Shown here piece after piece: positions 43,742 through 58,500 of a stretch of DNA of 64,000 nucleotides; position 1 is the stretch's first letter; each line of letters opens with the position of its first letter. The notes under the pieces are model-generated. The model ran no database searches and was not told the origin of the DNA. It was given only the letters and a program-made list of their open reading frames with translations. The position numbers and the translations under genes are program-made. Source of the DNA: Bombyx mori. Lineage: Eukaryota; Arthropoda; Insecta; Lepidoptera; Bombycidae. The stretch spans positions 4,977,501 through 5,041,500 of the forward strand of contig NC_085121.1 of NCBI RefSeq assembly GCF_030269925.1, given 5' to 3'.

Positions 43742-44090
43742 GTTTAGAAAGTATTTTATTTAATAGTTTATTATAAATCACAATAAAAACGATGTGGTGA
43801 CATGTGGCAGGCGGCGGACCTTTTGACAGAAGATTTTTTTTTCTTAATTTTTATTTAGCCTTCGCTTGGCGCATAGTTGAGCTCTATAGCCTATGGTAAA
43901 TTTTTATAGGATGTTATGACCTGGTAACTAAGACCTTTAGGTCATGTCTTATTTTAATTTATATTCTTATTTTTATGAAAAATGATAATATGGAGTGAAA
44001 TGAAATGAAATTAAATTAAATGAGATGAGATGATATGGGATGAAATATAATCTCAGTAAAATGGTGTCATTTACTAAGATTTTTTCAGTG
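43742..44090. promoter_or_regulatory. Upstream region of eIF3i, with an ATGRR-rich microsatellite
   Basis: There is no coding sequence. It holds the presumed promoter and 5' UTR of eIF3i. At about 43985-44050 there is a degenerate pentanucleotide tract (GAAATGAAATGAAATTAAAT type). Confidence 0.5.
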
Positions 44091-44284
44091 GACTTTTTGG
44101 AGGATCCCGTATTGCTACGTCTAGCGGCTTTGTTTCATTTTCCCACATTTGTGCACTTTCGCAGATATTAAACAGTTAATAAACCACCGTTATTACACAC
44201 TGAAACCTGAAGAAACACTAAATAGAGAAAATAAAACCAATCACACAACTTCACTCCTCGCGTTCCCGCCAAAAAGTCCATACA
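44091..44284 (-). repeat. MITE-like repeat, copy 2, with 12-bp TIRs
   Basis: Ends are TGGACTTTTTGG at 44091 and its inverted copy CCAAAAAGTCCA at about 44284. The interior matches copy 1 (36749-36931) in reverse orientation, including 'cattttcccacatttgtg' and 'gtctagcggctttgtttc'. It encodes no protein. Its length of about 190 bases and its terminal repeats suggest a MITE. I do not recognise the family. Confidence 0.7.
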
Positions 44285-44429
44285 TTTAATTTAGTTACAA
44301 TCATAGATTATACACTTAATATTTGAGAATTACAATAAAATTCTGGTCGTACGTGCACGTGTTGTACATCAAAAATTCTTCGCTCTGAATCTAGTTTTTA
44401 TTGAAGCTAGCACCTCTTTTTTTTCTCTT

Positions 44430-44730
44430 TTCTTTTTTCCTACCTATGGTATATCCTTGCTATAGCCTTGAAAAGCTATTTCAGCTTCATCCTAACATAT
44501 AGGTGAGCTCACGGGGATCAAACCGGAAGTGTTGCTAACACTGGCCCTAGCAAGAGCAGTGCTTCGCAGAATCTACCACCGGATCGGAAACGCAACCCAC
44601 TGAGAAGCTCCGACGAGAAACTCAGTGGGCTGTGTCTATGGGCTAATTCACTCGTCGAGCCCATCGTCGCAAGCGACGGGTTCAACGAGGATGGTGACCG
44701 GTTCTAGCACCAAAATACAGTCCACGCTCT
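44430..44730 (-). mobile_element. Jockey-type LINE tail (reverse)
   Basis: A T-rich start (reverse poly(A)) is followed by 'cctacctatggtatatcctt', 'gtgagctcacggggatcaaa', 'gatcggaaacgcaacccact' and 'ctcgtcgagcccatcgtcgc', the reverse of the BMC1/L1Bm-like 3' UTR and ORF end. Confidence 0.8.
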
Positions 44731-47700
44731 AAAAATAATGCACCCACAGTCCAAAGTTAGGTTTGAAATATGTCCACTTGCAAGATTTCTTGAAATGTTC
44801 GCTAGTACAATTCGGGTTGATCGATACTGTGATCTCCAAACATTCTCAAAGCTAACCCCGATGTTTCCAGGAAATAACTGATTTTTCGTTTGACGCTATA
44901 AAAGACGGATAAAAAATAAAACATTTTCAACAATATTTGACATACATTTTATTTTCTTAAATTAATAACCATTGATTTCCAAGAGTACAACTAAAAAACA
45001 AATTAAAGTACAAACACGTTATGCGTTGCTAACTAAACACAACTGTAGGTAACTTCTCTTGGCAAACCAGTACACTGTTTTTGACTAACATCCGGCGCAC
45101 CACTCGAACGAGACAAACGAGAGACAAAACTCACAATCAATAGTCACTACGCACTTAACTTGGTCGTATAACAAACAGCCTTTATTAATCCATCGAGAAT
45201 AGTACAGCAATCAGCAACTAATGTGATTTGCTACGTACAAACATAGAACCTTATGGTATTCATAATACTTAAAATTATTTCTACGTTCTGAAAGCAATAA
45301 GTCTTGAAATTGAGCGAGCTCAACCAAACATGTGAAATACAGCACACTCTCTACCACATTGAATTCTCGTGCAAAACAATATTTGATACGTTTCTAGTTA
45401 TTGAGGCACTTACGATGTTATTATTTGTTAAACTAATAAAGTGAAACGACTGTATTTAAATTTGCTTTATAATAGTGTGTATATCAATACATTATAATGA
45501 ATACGTTACACATAAAAGAGTAAAGCTAAACACGTTTGCGTGTTCATAACGTAAACAGATCGTTTTGATTCAAATGTAACTTGTAGAATTTATTATTACG
45601 TGGATACTTAGAATTCAAACATCTGTGAGATACTTAATTACATACAACAATCGCTCAATGTTCCAAATACCTGGTACAGCTTCACACTCGTCTTCATAAC
45701 TATTTAATGTCTAACGTACACAAATATCAATCTTCCGTTTACCCGAAAGAAATTGAAACGCTATTTTTTTATACACAACAAACCTTATCCTACAAATGTG
45801 AAATATATTTCTCTTATGGACTGTAAAGAAATTGTGAAATGCATTAAGTTTTTGTTACACCCTTATAAATAGATTAACATTATAATGTTTGTTACATTAC
45901 TATATCAGTCAAAATATTTTCGAGTTAGATATTATCTACGGATCGGCTTTCAAACGAATTCTTTTATAGACTCCGAATTATGTATATTAGTTTTGTTTAA
46001 TTGACAGTGTTGTTATTGTCGTGTGTCGAACGAATGCACGAATACGTGCCCTTCTAATTTGAAAACCGATCACCACCTTGAAGATTCTCTGTGGCATCGA
46101 GATCTACTGTAATATAGTATTCAGAAAACACAAAACAACGCGGCAAACATAAGCAAATCAAATACTCATAATACGGCTTCTGTCAGTCAAATTTGTTACT
46201 AAATTTCAAAATAGAATATTAAAACGCTACGTTTTTTAAAAAAAAATTGAACGGGCGAAAAGCAACGAAAAGTGAGTGTGGCCATTTTTCTGGTCGAAGC
46301 ATAACTTTAATAATATTTACATTGTAAACGTATTAGCCTCAGGAGGCTCCTCGTGTATTTATCTAATTAGGTACTCGCCAGTAATGCGCCAATTTCATTG
46401 TTTATTTACTAACAATACTATCCTTTGTACAACGCCAATAACATCCTTACGAATCTAGTTCCCTTTTAACACTGCCGTTAGTTTCATCTTAACAATACGT
46501 TATGCTAATAACAAAATAAGTGTCAATATTACTTAAATTATCATTTACATACACAATATTAATAGAACGATGCACAATTCGCGATTACATTTTATAATTT
46601 ACGATTTTTTGTTTTTACACGTTTAAAAATCTATAAAGGCATCTTTACCTCAGACTTTAGATTTGACACCGTCGTTTTGATGGTGTTGTTTATGTACTAA
46701 TTTTTTTTATTAAGTTAGATAAAATTGAATAAATAAATAAAGACACCCAATTGTCGCAAAGTATTCGCATAGTGAGACCGAATAAAGGCGAGCGCTCACG
46801 GGCCGTGGTTGCGTATCGCGAAACGCGCGTATCTTCGAACGGTCTAGATCCGACATACTATCACTGAATATTATCACAATTAACTAATAATTTCACCAAC
46901 GACGTCAACTTATATTTATCTAAATTAAAATACAACAAAATTAATTGAAAAAAAAACTACTTAGGCATTTGATGGCAGTTTCGTAACTGGTTGTTTTAAT
47001 ATTTTCACAAACTAAATTAATAAAAATGTACAAAACATTATTATCGACTAATACTTAACTAATGGTAACACGATGAGGAACGGACGTGTATCGCTCATTC
47101 AGGTAACAGAATCATTTTACTTACAATTTGTGTTCTCGCGAGAGTTCAAGATTCAGCTTGTGTGCTTTGTCGATGCTAAATTTAAGAGAGCGCATTACAC
47201 TGTTATTTTGAGACCAAAAAACCTGGCAAACATGCTTTTGTTTTTTATTATTATTCCAATAAATTTTAAGCGACTGCAAGAATCATTGAATTAAACAAGC
47301 TTGTTTGATTTGTTTTATAAGCTATGACTTTGAGTTGGATCGTAAAGGACATGATTTAATTTCACAATTAAGCTAAACACTTTTTGATATTCTCACATCA
47401 AACATTGTTAGTCCTTTTTATAAAAGTATGAAATTTATTTTAAAGAATAATGTTCAACAAATTGCGATTTCACGCATATATTGTATAAAAAATCCGATAG
47501 ACCTCCATTTTGACTGCAAAGGCGTATTAAGACCTATTCAACTAGAACCTAAGTCCTTAGAACGAACTTTTTGGTTGTCACTTAATTTACAACGAGACGA
47601 ATTCGCCTCCTACACCTAATGGTAACTGTTCACCGTTGCTGGAACGTTTATTACATATTTAACATTACATTACAATACGAGAGTTAACAATACACGGCAA

Positions 47701-49573
47701 ATAAATTTAATTACGATAGGCAGTGATTACTGACAGTGTTAATATTAAGTCTTTAAAACGATGTTAGATGAATATTAATGATATTTTTTTGATGATTTTG
47801 TGATTTTATTTATTAACTAACAATACAATTTATGATTTATTACTTGATTTCGGAAAAGGAGTATGCACGAAGTTTTGTTAGTATAGAAATTTCGACAGTA
47901 GATTTGTGAGTTTTGAGTGTAATGAGCATTGAGTAAAATAAAATTATGGCAATGATGTGAAGTGAAGTTTAGTCGCGTTTATAACTATATAAAAGTGCTG
48001 CTCCACTTTTATCCTACATTCCCAAATGTATATATATTTTAGGATGTATTTATACTGTTCATTATAATTAAAACTACTATTATGGTTTTATCTCGTCCTT
48101 TTCTTTATTACTACATTATTTCCGAGTTTTCGAACAGCTTGCAATTTTCATGGTGATGCCCGACTTGGATACGAGATTATACCATAACACTAGTTTTAAT
48201 TAAGTTTACGACTCGCAAAACCGAAAAACAAAACTACTGTTGATCGTAGTAATAAATTCACACCGAACAAACATGTATATTAATTACATTATAATGACGA
48301 CTACGTAACGATACTGTTTTATTTTTTAACTCGTTTATTAAAAGATATAATCGTGTTTTGTATATTTTTTTAATTAAGTGTCATCGAACACAATCATCAC
48401 TCCATAGTCAAAAACATATAAATCTCTTTCAATTACTTTAAATGACTTCAGTGGAGCATTAAATTATAAAACAATAATTTGATGTAGTTAGTTGAGTTAG
48501 ATGAATATCAGACAACATTGAAAGCACGATTCATTGAAAAAATTAAGGCTACAATTTTTTGATAATCCACAAAATATGACATTGAGCACAATTAATTATG
48601 AACACATCGAAAGGAAGCAAAAGATCCGTCTTAAGCATTAAAGGATTATGTTCAGACGAAAATGCAAAGGGCTTGCGAAAACGCTACTCCGACACGCCGA
48701 AAACTTCCACACGTGCACTCACAGTCTTATAACTACGTAGACCAGAATCAAGAAATGAAATAAAATCGAGAACGAATTACTATTAGATAATATTATGCGA
48801 AAACCAGTGTTATGCGAAGTATTGGCAATAAAAATGCATTTAAAGTTGTGACTACAAGAATAGTGCGACCGCACCGCGTCGTGTTAGTGTAACAGTTGTA
48901 TACAAGCAGTCTTAGTGTAGACACTGAGAGTAGGTAGGTACTTAGTGCTACTTATAATATCTACGTACAAAATAAAATTAAAAATTCTCATATTTAACAC
49001 GCCAAGTGACAATACTAAAATTTAGTTATCCTAAAAAATATAAAATGCAAACTAAAACAGGAAATATTTCATTTACAAGAAACAATTCTGTCTAAACAAT
49101 TCTTAACGACTACGTTTTTTTTTTTAATATTATTAATTAACATTATATTTACAGTACTTATATGTAATTAGAATATATTATGTATATATTATGCGATTCT
49201 CCGTCTTACAATCATTAAATAATAACATTAACAGAATATTTAATTCTATTTAACACTAAATAGTGTACACTACCACGTATAAAACACGCATCGAGTCCCT
49301 TCCGTAATTAAACTTTAAAATCTATATTTGTTTATCAATAAATCAGTCTGTCAATTGGGACGTTTTAATTCATCTAGTAAACATTAACCAACGCACTTGA
49401 TTAGAAAATGTCTCCTGGGCAATGTCCCGGCTCGAGAAGGGACATCCGCACGACCTCTCGTGCCGGTCCGGCGGTTTTCTGAACACAGGGTGGTGTGATC
49501 ATAAGTCGAGGGTGGGTAGTGTAGGGCGTGACGTCACTCACTACGAGGACTGGACGCCCTGCTGGGCCATATA
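44731..49573. other. Long AT-rich non-coding region 3' of HR4
   Basis: I see no coding gene over 4.8 kb. It lies directly downstream of the HR4 stop codon on the minus strand and could in part be a long 3' UTR, which is common for nuclear-receptor genes. Several TTTATT (reverse AATAAA) motifs occur, but none can be picked out. No strong repeat is visible. Confidence 0.45.
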
Positions 49574-52500
49574 CTATCTGATCTCCGCCGAGTTCAGCAC
49601 GAACGGAACGTAGAACATTTTGCTCTCGAGGAGCAAGTTAGCCGCCGCCTGGATCTGTGGAGAGAAAGAGCTTTCGTGTGAAATCGGGTGCTTTCGAATT
49701 GTCAAGACTTTCTATCCGAAACGGGTCTGTTACTAAAGCGTTCACTTGAACCGCAATGAATCTCATTTATAATGTTGCAAACGGAATATGAATTTTACTG
49801 TTTTTTTTTACTTTTTTTTTATTGCCCTTGTAGGCAGACGAGCACACGGCCCACCTGATGGTGAGTGGTTACCGTCGCTCATGGACTTCAGCAATGCCAG
49901 GAGCAGAGCCGAGCCGCTGCCTACCGCTCAATACTCTTAATACTTTAGTTTATAAGGCTAAATTTAAATGTTCGTCGAGTTACCTCTGGGATTCTGGCGA
50001 ACAGTTCCTGTAGCCTGCCCGGATGGTGCGGGTTGGCGTGTTCAAGGTAGCTGCGTAGTACTTGCACGTAGCGGTCCTGGATTCCCTCGAGTTCGACTTC
50101 TAAAAAAAGATTATCCCTAATTTGACAATTTGTAAATAATAAAATAATACAATTCAGAATATCAAATGTCTCTTTTTACACCCAAGTATTTATGTTTAAC
50201 TGATTTGTATATATTGTGATATGTTTAGTAATGCGTTTTTACCTGTAAATGTACATACATGCAATTTTTATCAAGTATAGAATATATTTTTTCTAGAAAA
50301 TTAAAATACAATATTGTTGAACTGCTTCTTAATTTAAAACAATTTTTTCGCCAGGTGTATTGCTATTCGCCAACAGATGGCGCTGCGAAGCATTAATAAA
50401 CCAATGGCATGGACTACGGACGGAACGCGCGGTGCGGCGGTGACGTCACACGCTCAGTAGGTCACTCCGATAGCAGGGCAACGACCGCGGCTAGCCGTTG
50501 ACCTCCGCTCGAGCGCGCTCGCGTCCTCACTCGCTGTTCCTATCTCGCTCGCACGTTCGTTTTTCCACGCTAACTAAGGTACGTGCGACTCTTCAATGTG
50601 CAACTTCATTTAATTGACATTTTTGTTACACGACAGTACGAATCTGTTGACGTTTTTAATATTCCTTTACCTATTTCGCCGTAATTATTAACGTGAGCTA
50701 TTCTGGATCCGGACGTAATTTTCCATGTTTGGATGCATCAAAACGTTACGCGTATATTGATTGAGTGCGTTGCGTAAAGAGTTCACGTGAGAGAGGGTAA
50801 TATGTAGCGAGCGTTACGATCTGCGTTTTTTTTTTCCACTGCATTCGGTTGCGCTGCGCAAAAGAGAAAGTCCGCCTTCCGCGTTGCGCTTTCCGCTGCG
50901 AGAGTGAAATGTTGTCCCGTTAGATGACGTAACGAGCTCGGCTATTACGCGCACACTGACACCTCCGATTTTATAACCGATTATGAAGGCATAAAATATT
51001 CCATTTCTTTTAACGTAATATAAATAAAATAATTAACGTATGTATAGCATGATTCGTGAATTACTTTAAATTAGTCAAACCTAGTGCAGTAACAACTAAT
51101 ATTTTAATGGGGAGTCGATACAAAAATACATTGGAGCATTCAATCGCTGTCCGTATGTCTAATAGCTAAATTCCGAAACGTTGCTCAACAGCACACAATC
51201 ATAGTGCAAAATACACACGCGCTCATAGAAACGGCAGCGCACACTCAGGCATGTTGGCTGTGTTGCGCAAACGCTTTCCATTTCACCGTGGGTCTCACTC
51301 GAGCACCGGCCATTACTGCGTTATGCAAAAACGACTTTAAGTGGCTTTAAAATTCGTTTTTATATTTATTATTATTTAGGCTGCTTTATTAAATCGAGTT
51401 TCCACAAAATAAAAAGTTTTGAAATTAAATTGAATATGGTAATTGTCTAATTTAACTATTTTCATTCAAAAATTTATTTGTGAAGACAGATTTCATGTCT
51501 TAAACTCACAATACATCTCTATAATTTTTTTATTAATTTGTATTGTATCACCCATACGTTATGTCGAATATAGAATTGAGCAATAGAGCAGAGTGGTCAA
51601 AGTTGTCTGTTTGATGTGTTCGTAAGTAGGTTATCAAGAGTTTCAATTCGGAGTCAATTCAGTTTAATGGGTCCACTCATTGTAGCACTGAATTTTGTAT
51701 GCGTGTTTAATTCACAGTTAGTTTAGATTTGTTATAAAGTAAGTAGGAAGATGTTTGTTAGTTTCGTAAACCACATCGATATTTAAATTTAAATTTGGTT
51801 TTGCTACTGAATCTGAATACTTTAACCATTCATTTCCTTGATAAATGCTATTTAATTAACTGGTGCTAATACCGCTATGGGGTATGGTCTATTTCAAGTC
51901 ATTCTAAATATCATTCAACGTCATTATTCATGAGAAGGTAAAATGTATTATGCACTTAATTTATCGAATAGTACCATATATTTTCACAACGACCGCCAAA
52001 TATTTGGCGTATATTTCGTGAAAGATAAATATATACTAGCCGTATTCGCCCGCTTCGCTGGGGACTTAAAATTAACGTTATTATTTATTGTCATTATTAT
52101 TAGAAAGTCCAACGCTCATCTAAATATTAGCCTATCCATTAAGTTCATGTATTTTCTACATGGATACTAAGTTTCAACTCAATCGGATGCATGGTTCAGT
52201 AGTTATAACGGAACATCCGTAAAAACCACTGTAGATTTATATATTAAGTATATATTCTAGAACTTTACTTGCTTTTGTTAATAACAAGTTAGGTGCCCGC
52301 AGTTGCCTCATTGTCCTCGAAAACTAATGATGAAAAGTGAACGTTTGTTTGTTTGTTTGTTTGCGGTGTGCGTTTGCGTCTTTATTATACATGACTTGAA
52401 AACTTGTTTGCTATTTTAATTTAAAATATTTTTACAGTTTAAATTAACATTTTTTTGTTGTCAGTATATTATCTCCATCATCCGTGACCACGTAAGCGGT

Positions 52501-55500
52501 AAAGTATTTGAAACGTCGCGAGTTTTCATTATTGCTCTTGTAGGCATAAATCCCAGCTGATGGTAGGTGGTGACGTCGCTCATGGACGTCAGTAATGCTA
52601 GGGACACAGCCAAACCGCTGCCTACCGCTGTAATATATATACCACATGTATAGTATCGCAGGTAATTTTAATGACTATAAAAACGCGAGTTATAAAAGTA
52701 TTTTTAATTATTACGACTCATGAAATACGAAGAAATTATTATTTTGTTACTATTGCTTATAGTTACTCTTGGCGCTTCAATGAAGATTTTCGTCTAGGAT
52801 AGCTACGAATCTATAACTGACTAATATTATAAAGAGGAAAGATTTGTTTGTTTGTTTGTATTGAATAGGCTCCGAAACTACTGAACCGATTTGAAAAATT
52901 CTTTCACTGTTTGGAAGCTACACTATTCCCGAGTGACATAGACATAATTTTTTTTAAAAAAAATTTGTAATTCTTACTAAAACTCCAATAATGTAACCCA
53001 AGGTGTAAAAAAAATACCTAAAATACTCTTTACATCGCGTGCCCTGCAAAAACTATTGATGATAGAATAAAATAATGTACTACGACTTTGTAGAACACAT
53101 TATTGTTTACAAAAAGTGTCGCTACAGCATATGTCTAACTATTATAGTTATGCCGTAATCAGTGTTCTTTTATTCCAAAAAAATAAAACAACGTCAAATA
53201 TCGTTGAAATTTTTGTTAAAGACCCGAGCGGAGTCGGAGCGGGCAGCTTGTAACTGATATTTTTAATAATTTGGCGTTCTTGATGCACTTCGAATTTCTG
53301 TGCAAGACTCTTTTCAAATACATATTTGCTTAGTCACGTATTCCACGATTATTTTAACATATAAAAGAATTTTGTCTTATATATTGTTTCCCTGCTTAGA
53401 GATTTAACGTAAAAAATTAGGTAGTTGTTGGTTTCAAAAGGTTTTTACATTGCTTTTTTGTAACACACACCCCTGATCCAACCTGTACAATTAACAGTAG
53501 ACTCTGAGTGTCTGAATGGTTTTTCTAAATCTTGAAATTACATTTTTTAATCTTCAGTATTCATAACAAATAAAATATCTGGTTTGTTAGTGGGAAATGT
53601 GCATGTTACGCTAGTACTGTTAATGGTTGGTATGTAAATGTGATGAGGAGACGAAATGAAAATGAGGCTGGTAAGAGAGTGTTAACTATGAATGTGGAAG
53701 GATATAGAGGAAGGGGTAGATCTAAGAAGATATGGATGGATTGCGTGAAAGACGATATGTGTAAGAGGGGAGTGAGCGAAGAAATGGTATATGATAGAGG
53801 AGTATGGAAGGAGAAAACATGTTGCGCCGACCCCAAGTGACTAGGAGACGGGCAGGAGAATGATGACGCTAGTACTATTAACAAGGGCTTCAGCTACTGT
53901 CAATTCGACTGGCGACAGTTTGCAAGAGCCGGGAGCCAGCATTTATATATAAATTATATTTATACATTAATAAATAACTGGGAAACAAATTACGCATGCC
54001 ATCCGGCTTTAAATTAGGATTCCCTGTGTTACCAGAGACTGACACATAAACATAATAAACATATAATCATTTCAGCATATGAATATATAGGAGACGACAG
54101 CGCCATTGGATTCCTACCATCATAGCCGAATACTAAACACAACTTTACGCAAATTATTTGGCGTGTTGTTACTCGTATGAAATACTAGCTAGTTCAGTTA
54201 GATCAATAAATCATGATGGATGACGTACGCACTTTCACTTGGTAATTCGAGTATCGTTGATGTTAATTTCGTTAGTGAGATAGCTGGGAGATTACGGAGA
54301 AGCATCTGCAAATTACCGTGTCATGAAAACAGTGTTGATTACCGCGAGAAACAGTTTTTCGTAAATCGACAATTATATTGTTCCATAATCATCTTTCATA
54401 TTTCATCATGAGTATTTAAACGAACAAAAATAACTATTGTAACAATAATCAAATTGGTATTGTTATTAATTAGTATTAATACATATAATTGAACGCTATG
54501 AGGAAATCCTTTTGAATAGATCCCAAAGTACTACGCTGTATATTTACGTTTTAAAAATATATCTTTTTTTTTTTCTTAGATGAGTGGACGAGCTCACAGT
54601 CCACCTGGTGTTAAGTGATTACTGGAGCCCATAGACATCTACGACGTAAATGCGCCACCCACCTTGAGATATAAGTTCTAAGGTCTCAAGTATAGTTACA
54701 ACGACTGCCCCACCCTTCAAACCGAAATGCATTACTGCTTCACGGCTGAAATAGGTTGGGTGGTGGTACCTACCCGTGCGGACTCACAAGAGGTCCTACC
54801 ACCAGTAAAATTTTATTTTATTAAGAATAATAGTACGTATTTATATATCTCTATATGATAGTATTTATTGTAGGCAACATTGTATCTGTGCACCAGGAAA
54901 CTGCTTCCATTTGTTTGATAACAGCGTAAAGGTACGTTTGCCGGTGAAAATAATTTTCAAACACGTCGACAGAGCGTGAGGTCGACCCACTTACAGCGGA
55001 GCGATAACACAGGATGTCATAGTTTCCTAGTACATGCAATGAAAATAGCCGAACCGTACTGAATATTGTTCACCTATTCAAAAACCAGGCAATACAGCTT
55101 GCTCACCGTCGCCCGTACATATTTTGTTTTGATTTTATTTGAACGTGGAATGTTTAATTCAATTCAAATCTTTAGTTTTTCGATTAAGTGAAATAAATTA
55201 AAGTTTATGATGAAGACACAAATCGATTTCGTAATCGATATGACTCGCTTCTTGACCGTAACTGGGTTACATGTACCATAAATCATAATACTGTTAACGA
55301 GTAAAACTCGCACATTTTTATAATGTGCTGTGATTTTGTGTTTTAGTATCGATGTTTTAGTATCGAATTGTCGGTTACAATTGACTGAGATCAAAAACAT
55401 GTTTGTAATAAATAAATAAAAGAAAAACGTAGCTCTATTGAGAAAAAAGTTACAATTGTTTAATGCTTATCGAAATAGATTTCATTTATTACTGGTGGTA

Positions 55501-58500
55501 GGACCTCTTGTGAGTCCGCACGAGTAGGTACCACCACCCCGCCTATTTCTGCCGTGAAGCAGTAATGCGTTTCGGTTTGAAGGGTGGGACAGCCGTTGTA
55601 ACTATACTTGAGACCTACTATGGGCTCCAGTAACCACTTAACACCAGGTGGGCTGTGAGCTTGTCCACACATCAAAGCTATAAACATTTTTTTAATCAAA
55701 TGCATCCCAAAAACGTTTTAAAGTAGTACTGATTCTAAATTATTATTTTCTAACAAGTATTGCCTCATTACCTCTTTAAGTTAAAAAAATTAAAGAAAAA
55801 GACGACGACACAGCGAATAATTAAATAATATGAAACGTTCCACAGATAAATAATAAAATCAGCAAAAAAAACAAAACCTTACGGTACACGGTCCGCGTGT
55901 TACAGAAAAACCTCGTTAGTGCAAAACGAGTAATGAGTCAGGCTGTACGTCACAGCTGTAGGATGGCTAGTTTGCGTAACTGACCTACATGAATGCAGTG
56001 CCGTTGCACCCCCTACATGTCTATAACTGGATTATAGGCTCCGGAGCGTTGACATGCAAAATAAATGAGTCGAACACCATGAGGTTCTTTGTGAAGCGGA
56101 GGCTAGTATATCGATTGATTTATGTACTTCGAGCTTTGATAAATTGTTTTTGTTTTACAGTGCCGTACATTTAATGACGTCGTTTTTTTTTTTTTTGCCG
56201 CGCGGCAGGTGGGGTATGTGGGAGTTGAACCTCACTAAAAACTCCTGCCGCTCACAACCGGCGCCCTACCTCGGACCGGGCCGGAGCCCAGTCGGGGCTA
56301 TTGAAACGGCGGGACAGGGTTGACGCAGAGCACATTACATCCATCCCACCGTCCCACGGACGCCGGACCGGTGGCCGCCAGCGAAACGACCACCGGTTCC
56401 CTCGTTCAGCGGGCCGAGAGCCCGCTTTGATGGCGCCGCGTTACACCTTCCCCCAGAGCGGTCGGGGGAACGCGGTCTACCATCACCCGGCTTCCTATTG
56501 CGGGTGAGCGTGCAGAGCACGCCACCCCTCGTCTGGGTCCCTCCCCGCACAAAACGGGTGGGACCCCTAGCTCTTAGGGGGCCAGGTCACGGATACGACC
56601 CCGGTCCCGACCCCCTGCTCGGCGGCGGCGGGTTTCTGCGTAGTGAGGAGAGCTTTCCCTCACTCGCCCCGCCGCCTCCTTCTGCGAGATGGTGCACTCG
56701 CAGAAGTCGAATTTAATGACGTCGTGCATAAAGTATGAGGCTTTTTGTTTTAATGCTATGTTAGAATGAATATGAGATGTCATATTTAACTAACAAAATA
56801 CAAGGAAGAGTTTCGTTCCATTTTATTAACTTACTTACCCTAAAAACCGACCTCAATGGCGGTGAAAGGTTATCTAAACGTTTATCAATTAACACAATTT
56901 TAAATCAGCATATTCTTCGTTAATTTGACGAAATTGACGTCAAACCGTGTTAAGATGGGTATGTTGGGATGATTTTTTTAAATTTTATAACGGTTGACTA
57001 TAGTTTTTGTGAATACGCGTTTTCAAGTCGCGTGTTCAAATATTGATTAGAATTTTATGCGCGTTATTTATACCTGTATTTGAGAGTTATCTCGAATAAT
57101 TCAATACATTATCAAAATAAACGCTACTGAATAACATTTTCAACATTTATTTCAAGGCAAAAGGCATTCATTACTTTTAAAAGTCCTTTCACCATAATAC
57201 GTGTTAAACATATTTTACACCCAGATTCAAGTTTCCAACCCAGTCTCGGGGTAAACAGAGGCATCCAGTTTTTTAGAGTAAATTTTATATCTAGTAAACT
57301 GAGATGTTTCATTTAAAAGACATTTGATTTTTAATCTGATTTTATAATGATTTTTATAATTTTAAGAAATTCTTACCTTGATTAAGCAGTATATAGACTT
57401 TGAGGCAGACGTATTCCTCCATTCGGAGCTGTATGCGACGGAAAACACAGGTTATCTGCGTCATCTTTTCCACGACAAGTCCTACATCCAATCGCAACTG
57501 CTCCAGCGTAATGGGCCTGCCCATAAGTGACGTCAAGCAATTCTGCAATGTCCGGAGGTTGGCGTTTACCTGATTAAAAAAAATATTTAAAAATATTTGC
57601 AAAACATTCCATTTTCAAGTTTCTTAAAAAATCCATATCGGATCGGATCTAATTTTTATTTTATTAAAGAAGGTTTTGTAACAATAATTGTTTGAAATAA
57701 TTGTGTTGTTCTACCTCGATTTTAATTTAGATCTCAAATGATTACATCAATTCACTTAAAACTGACGAGTAATTTAGATTCAATAGATAATTCTGATGTA
57801 CAATTTTACGTAATACTAAAATGTATGTATGTTAGTGAGAAGGAAATGCTCTAGACAATGAAAAATGCTTCAGTGTAACTACCGTTATTACCGCACAGAC
57901 GTTTACGTAAGTAATGCAATTCGCTGTTCGATATTTTATTGTAAAATTTCATTCAAATCGTTTTTTTCCTCGCTGCGATAGTGCGTAATGAAACTTTAGA
58001 TTTATTATTGTGATCTTGTGACGAGATAAATGGAGGTGTATGTACTTTATCGCTATCTTAAATGAAATTGCAACAAGCATTTGAGTCTTTATTGGGTACT
58101 TGCCTAACCAACTTAATGTGATATCGACAATAGAAACATTAGGTCCATTGAATTATTTTATGACTCTAGTAAAGCCGACTTAGCAGTGAACGTGTAGTCT
58201 AAGCCGGTGACTTTCTACGGCGGTTGCGCAAGAAACGATGCAGATCACGTAACTGCATCGAGCTGCATGTGGCGGAAGTCTGGAGCTGGTATGGCCCACC
58301 AGTTATCCACAACAGACGTTCTTACTTTCTCTTTCGGCCTTCTAACAGTAAAATATTGTAATAGCCAAGAGAGACAAGAACTAACTCACCTCTTGCATAA
58401 AGTCCTGTTCGTGATCTGACGAGGGAGGAGCGTGGGTCTGCTTTCCGTGCATCGCTTGATACGCCGCCGTCGTTAATACTGAGATCTCATGCCACTTTTC

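Noticed and set aside
56184..56710. GC-rich segment as bacterial contamination or a coding gene
   Set aside because: The flanking target duplication and poly(T) show it is a retro-insertion; open frames on both strands are a result of GC-richness.
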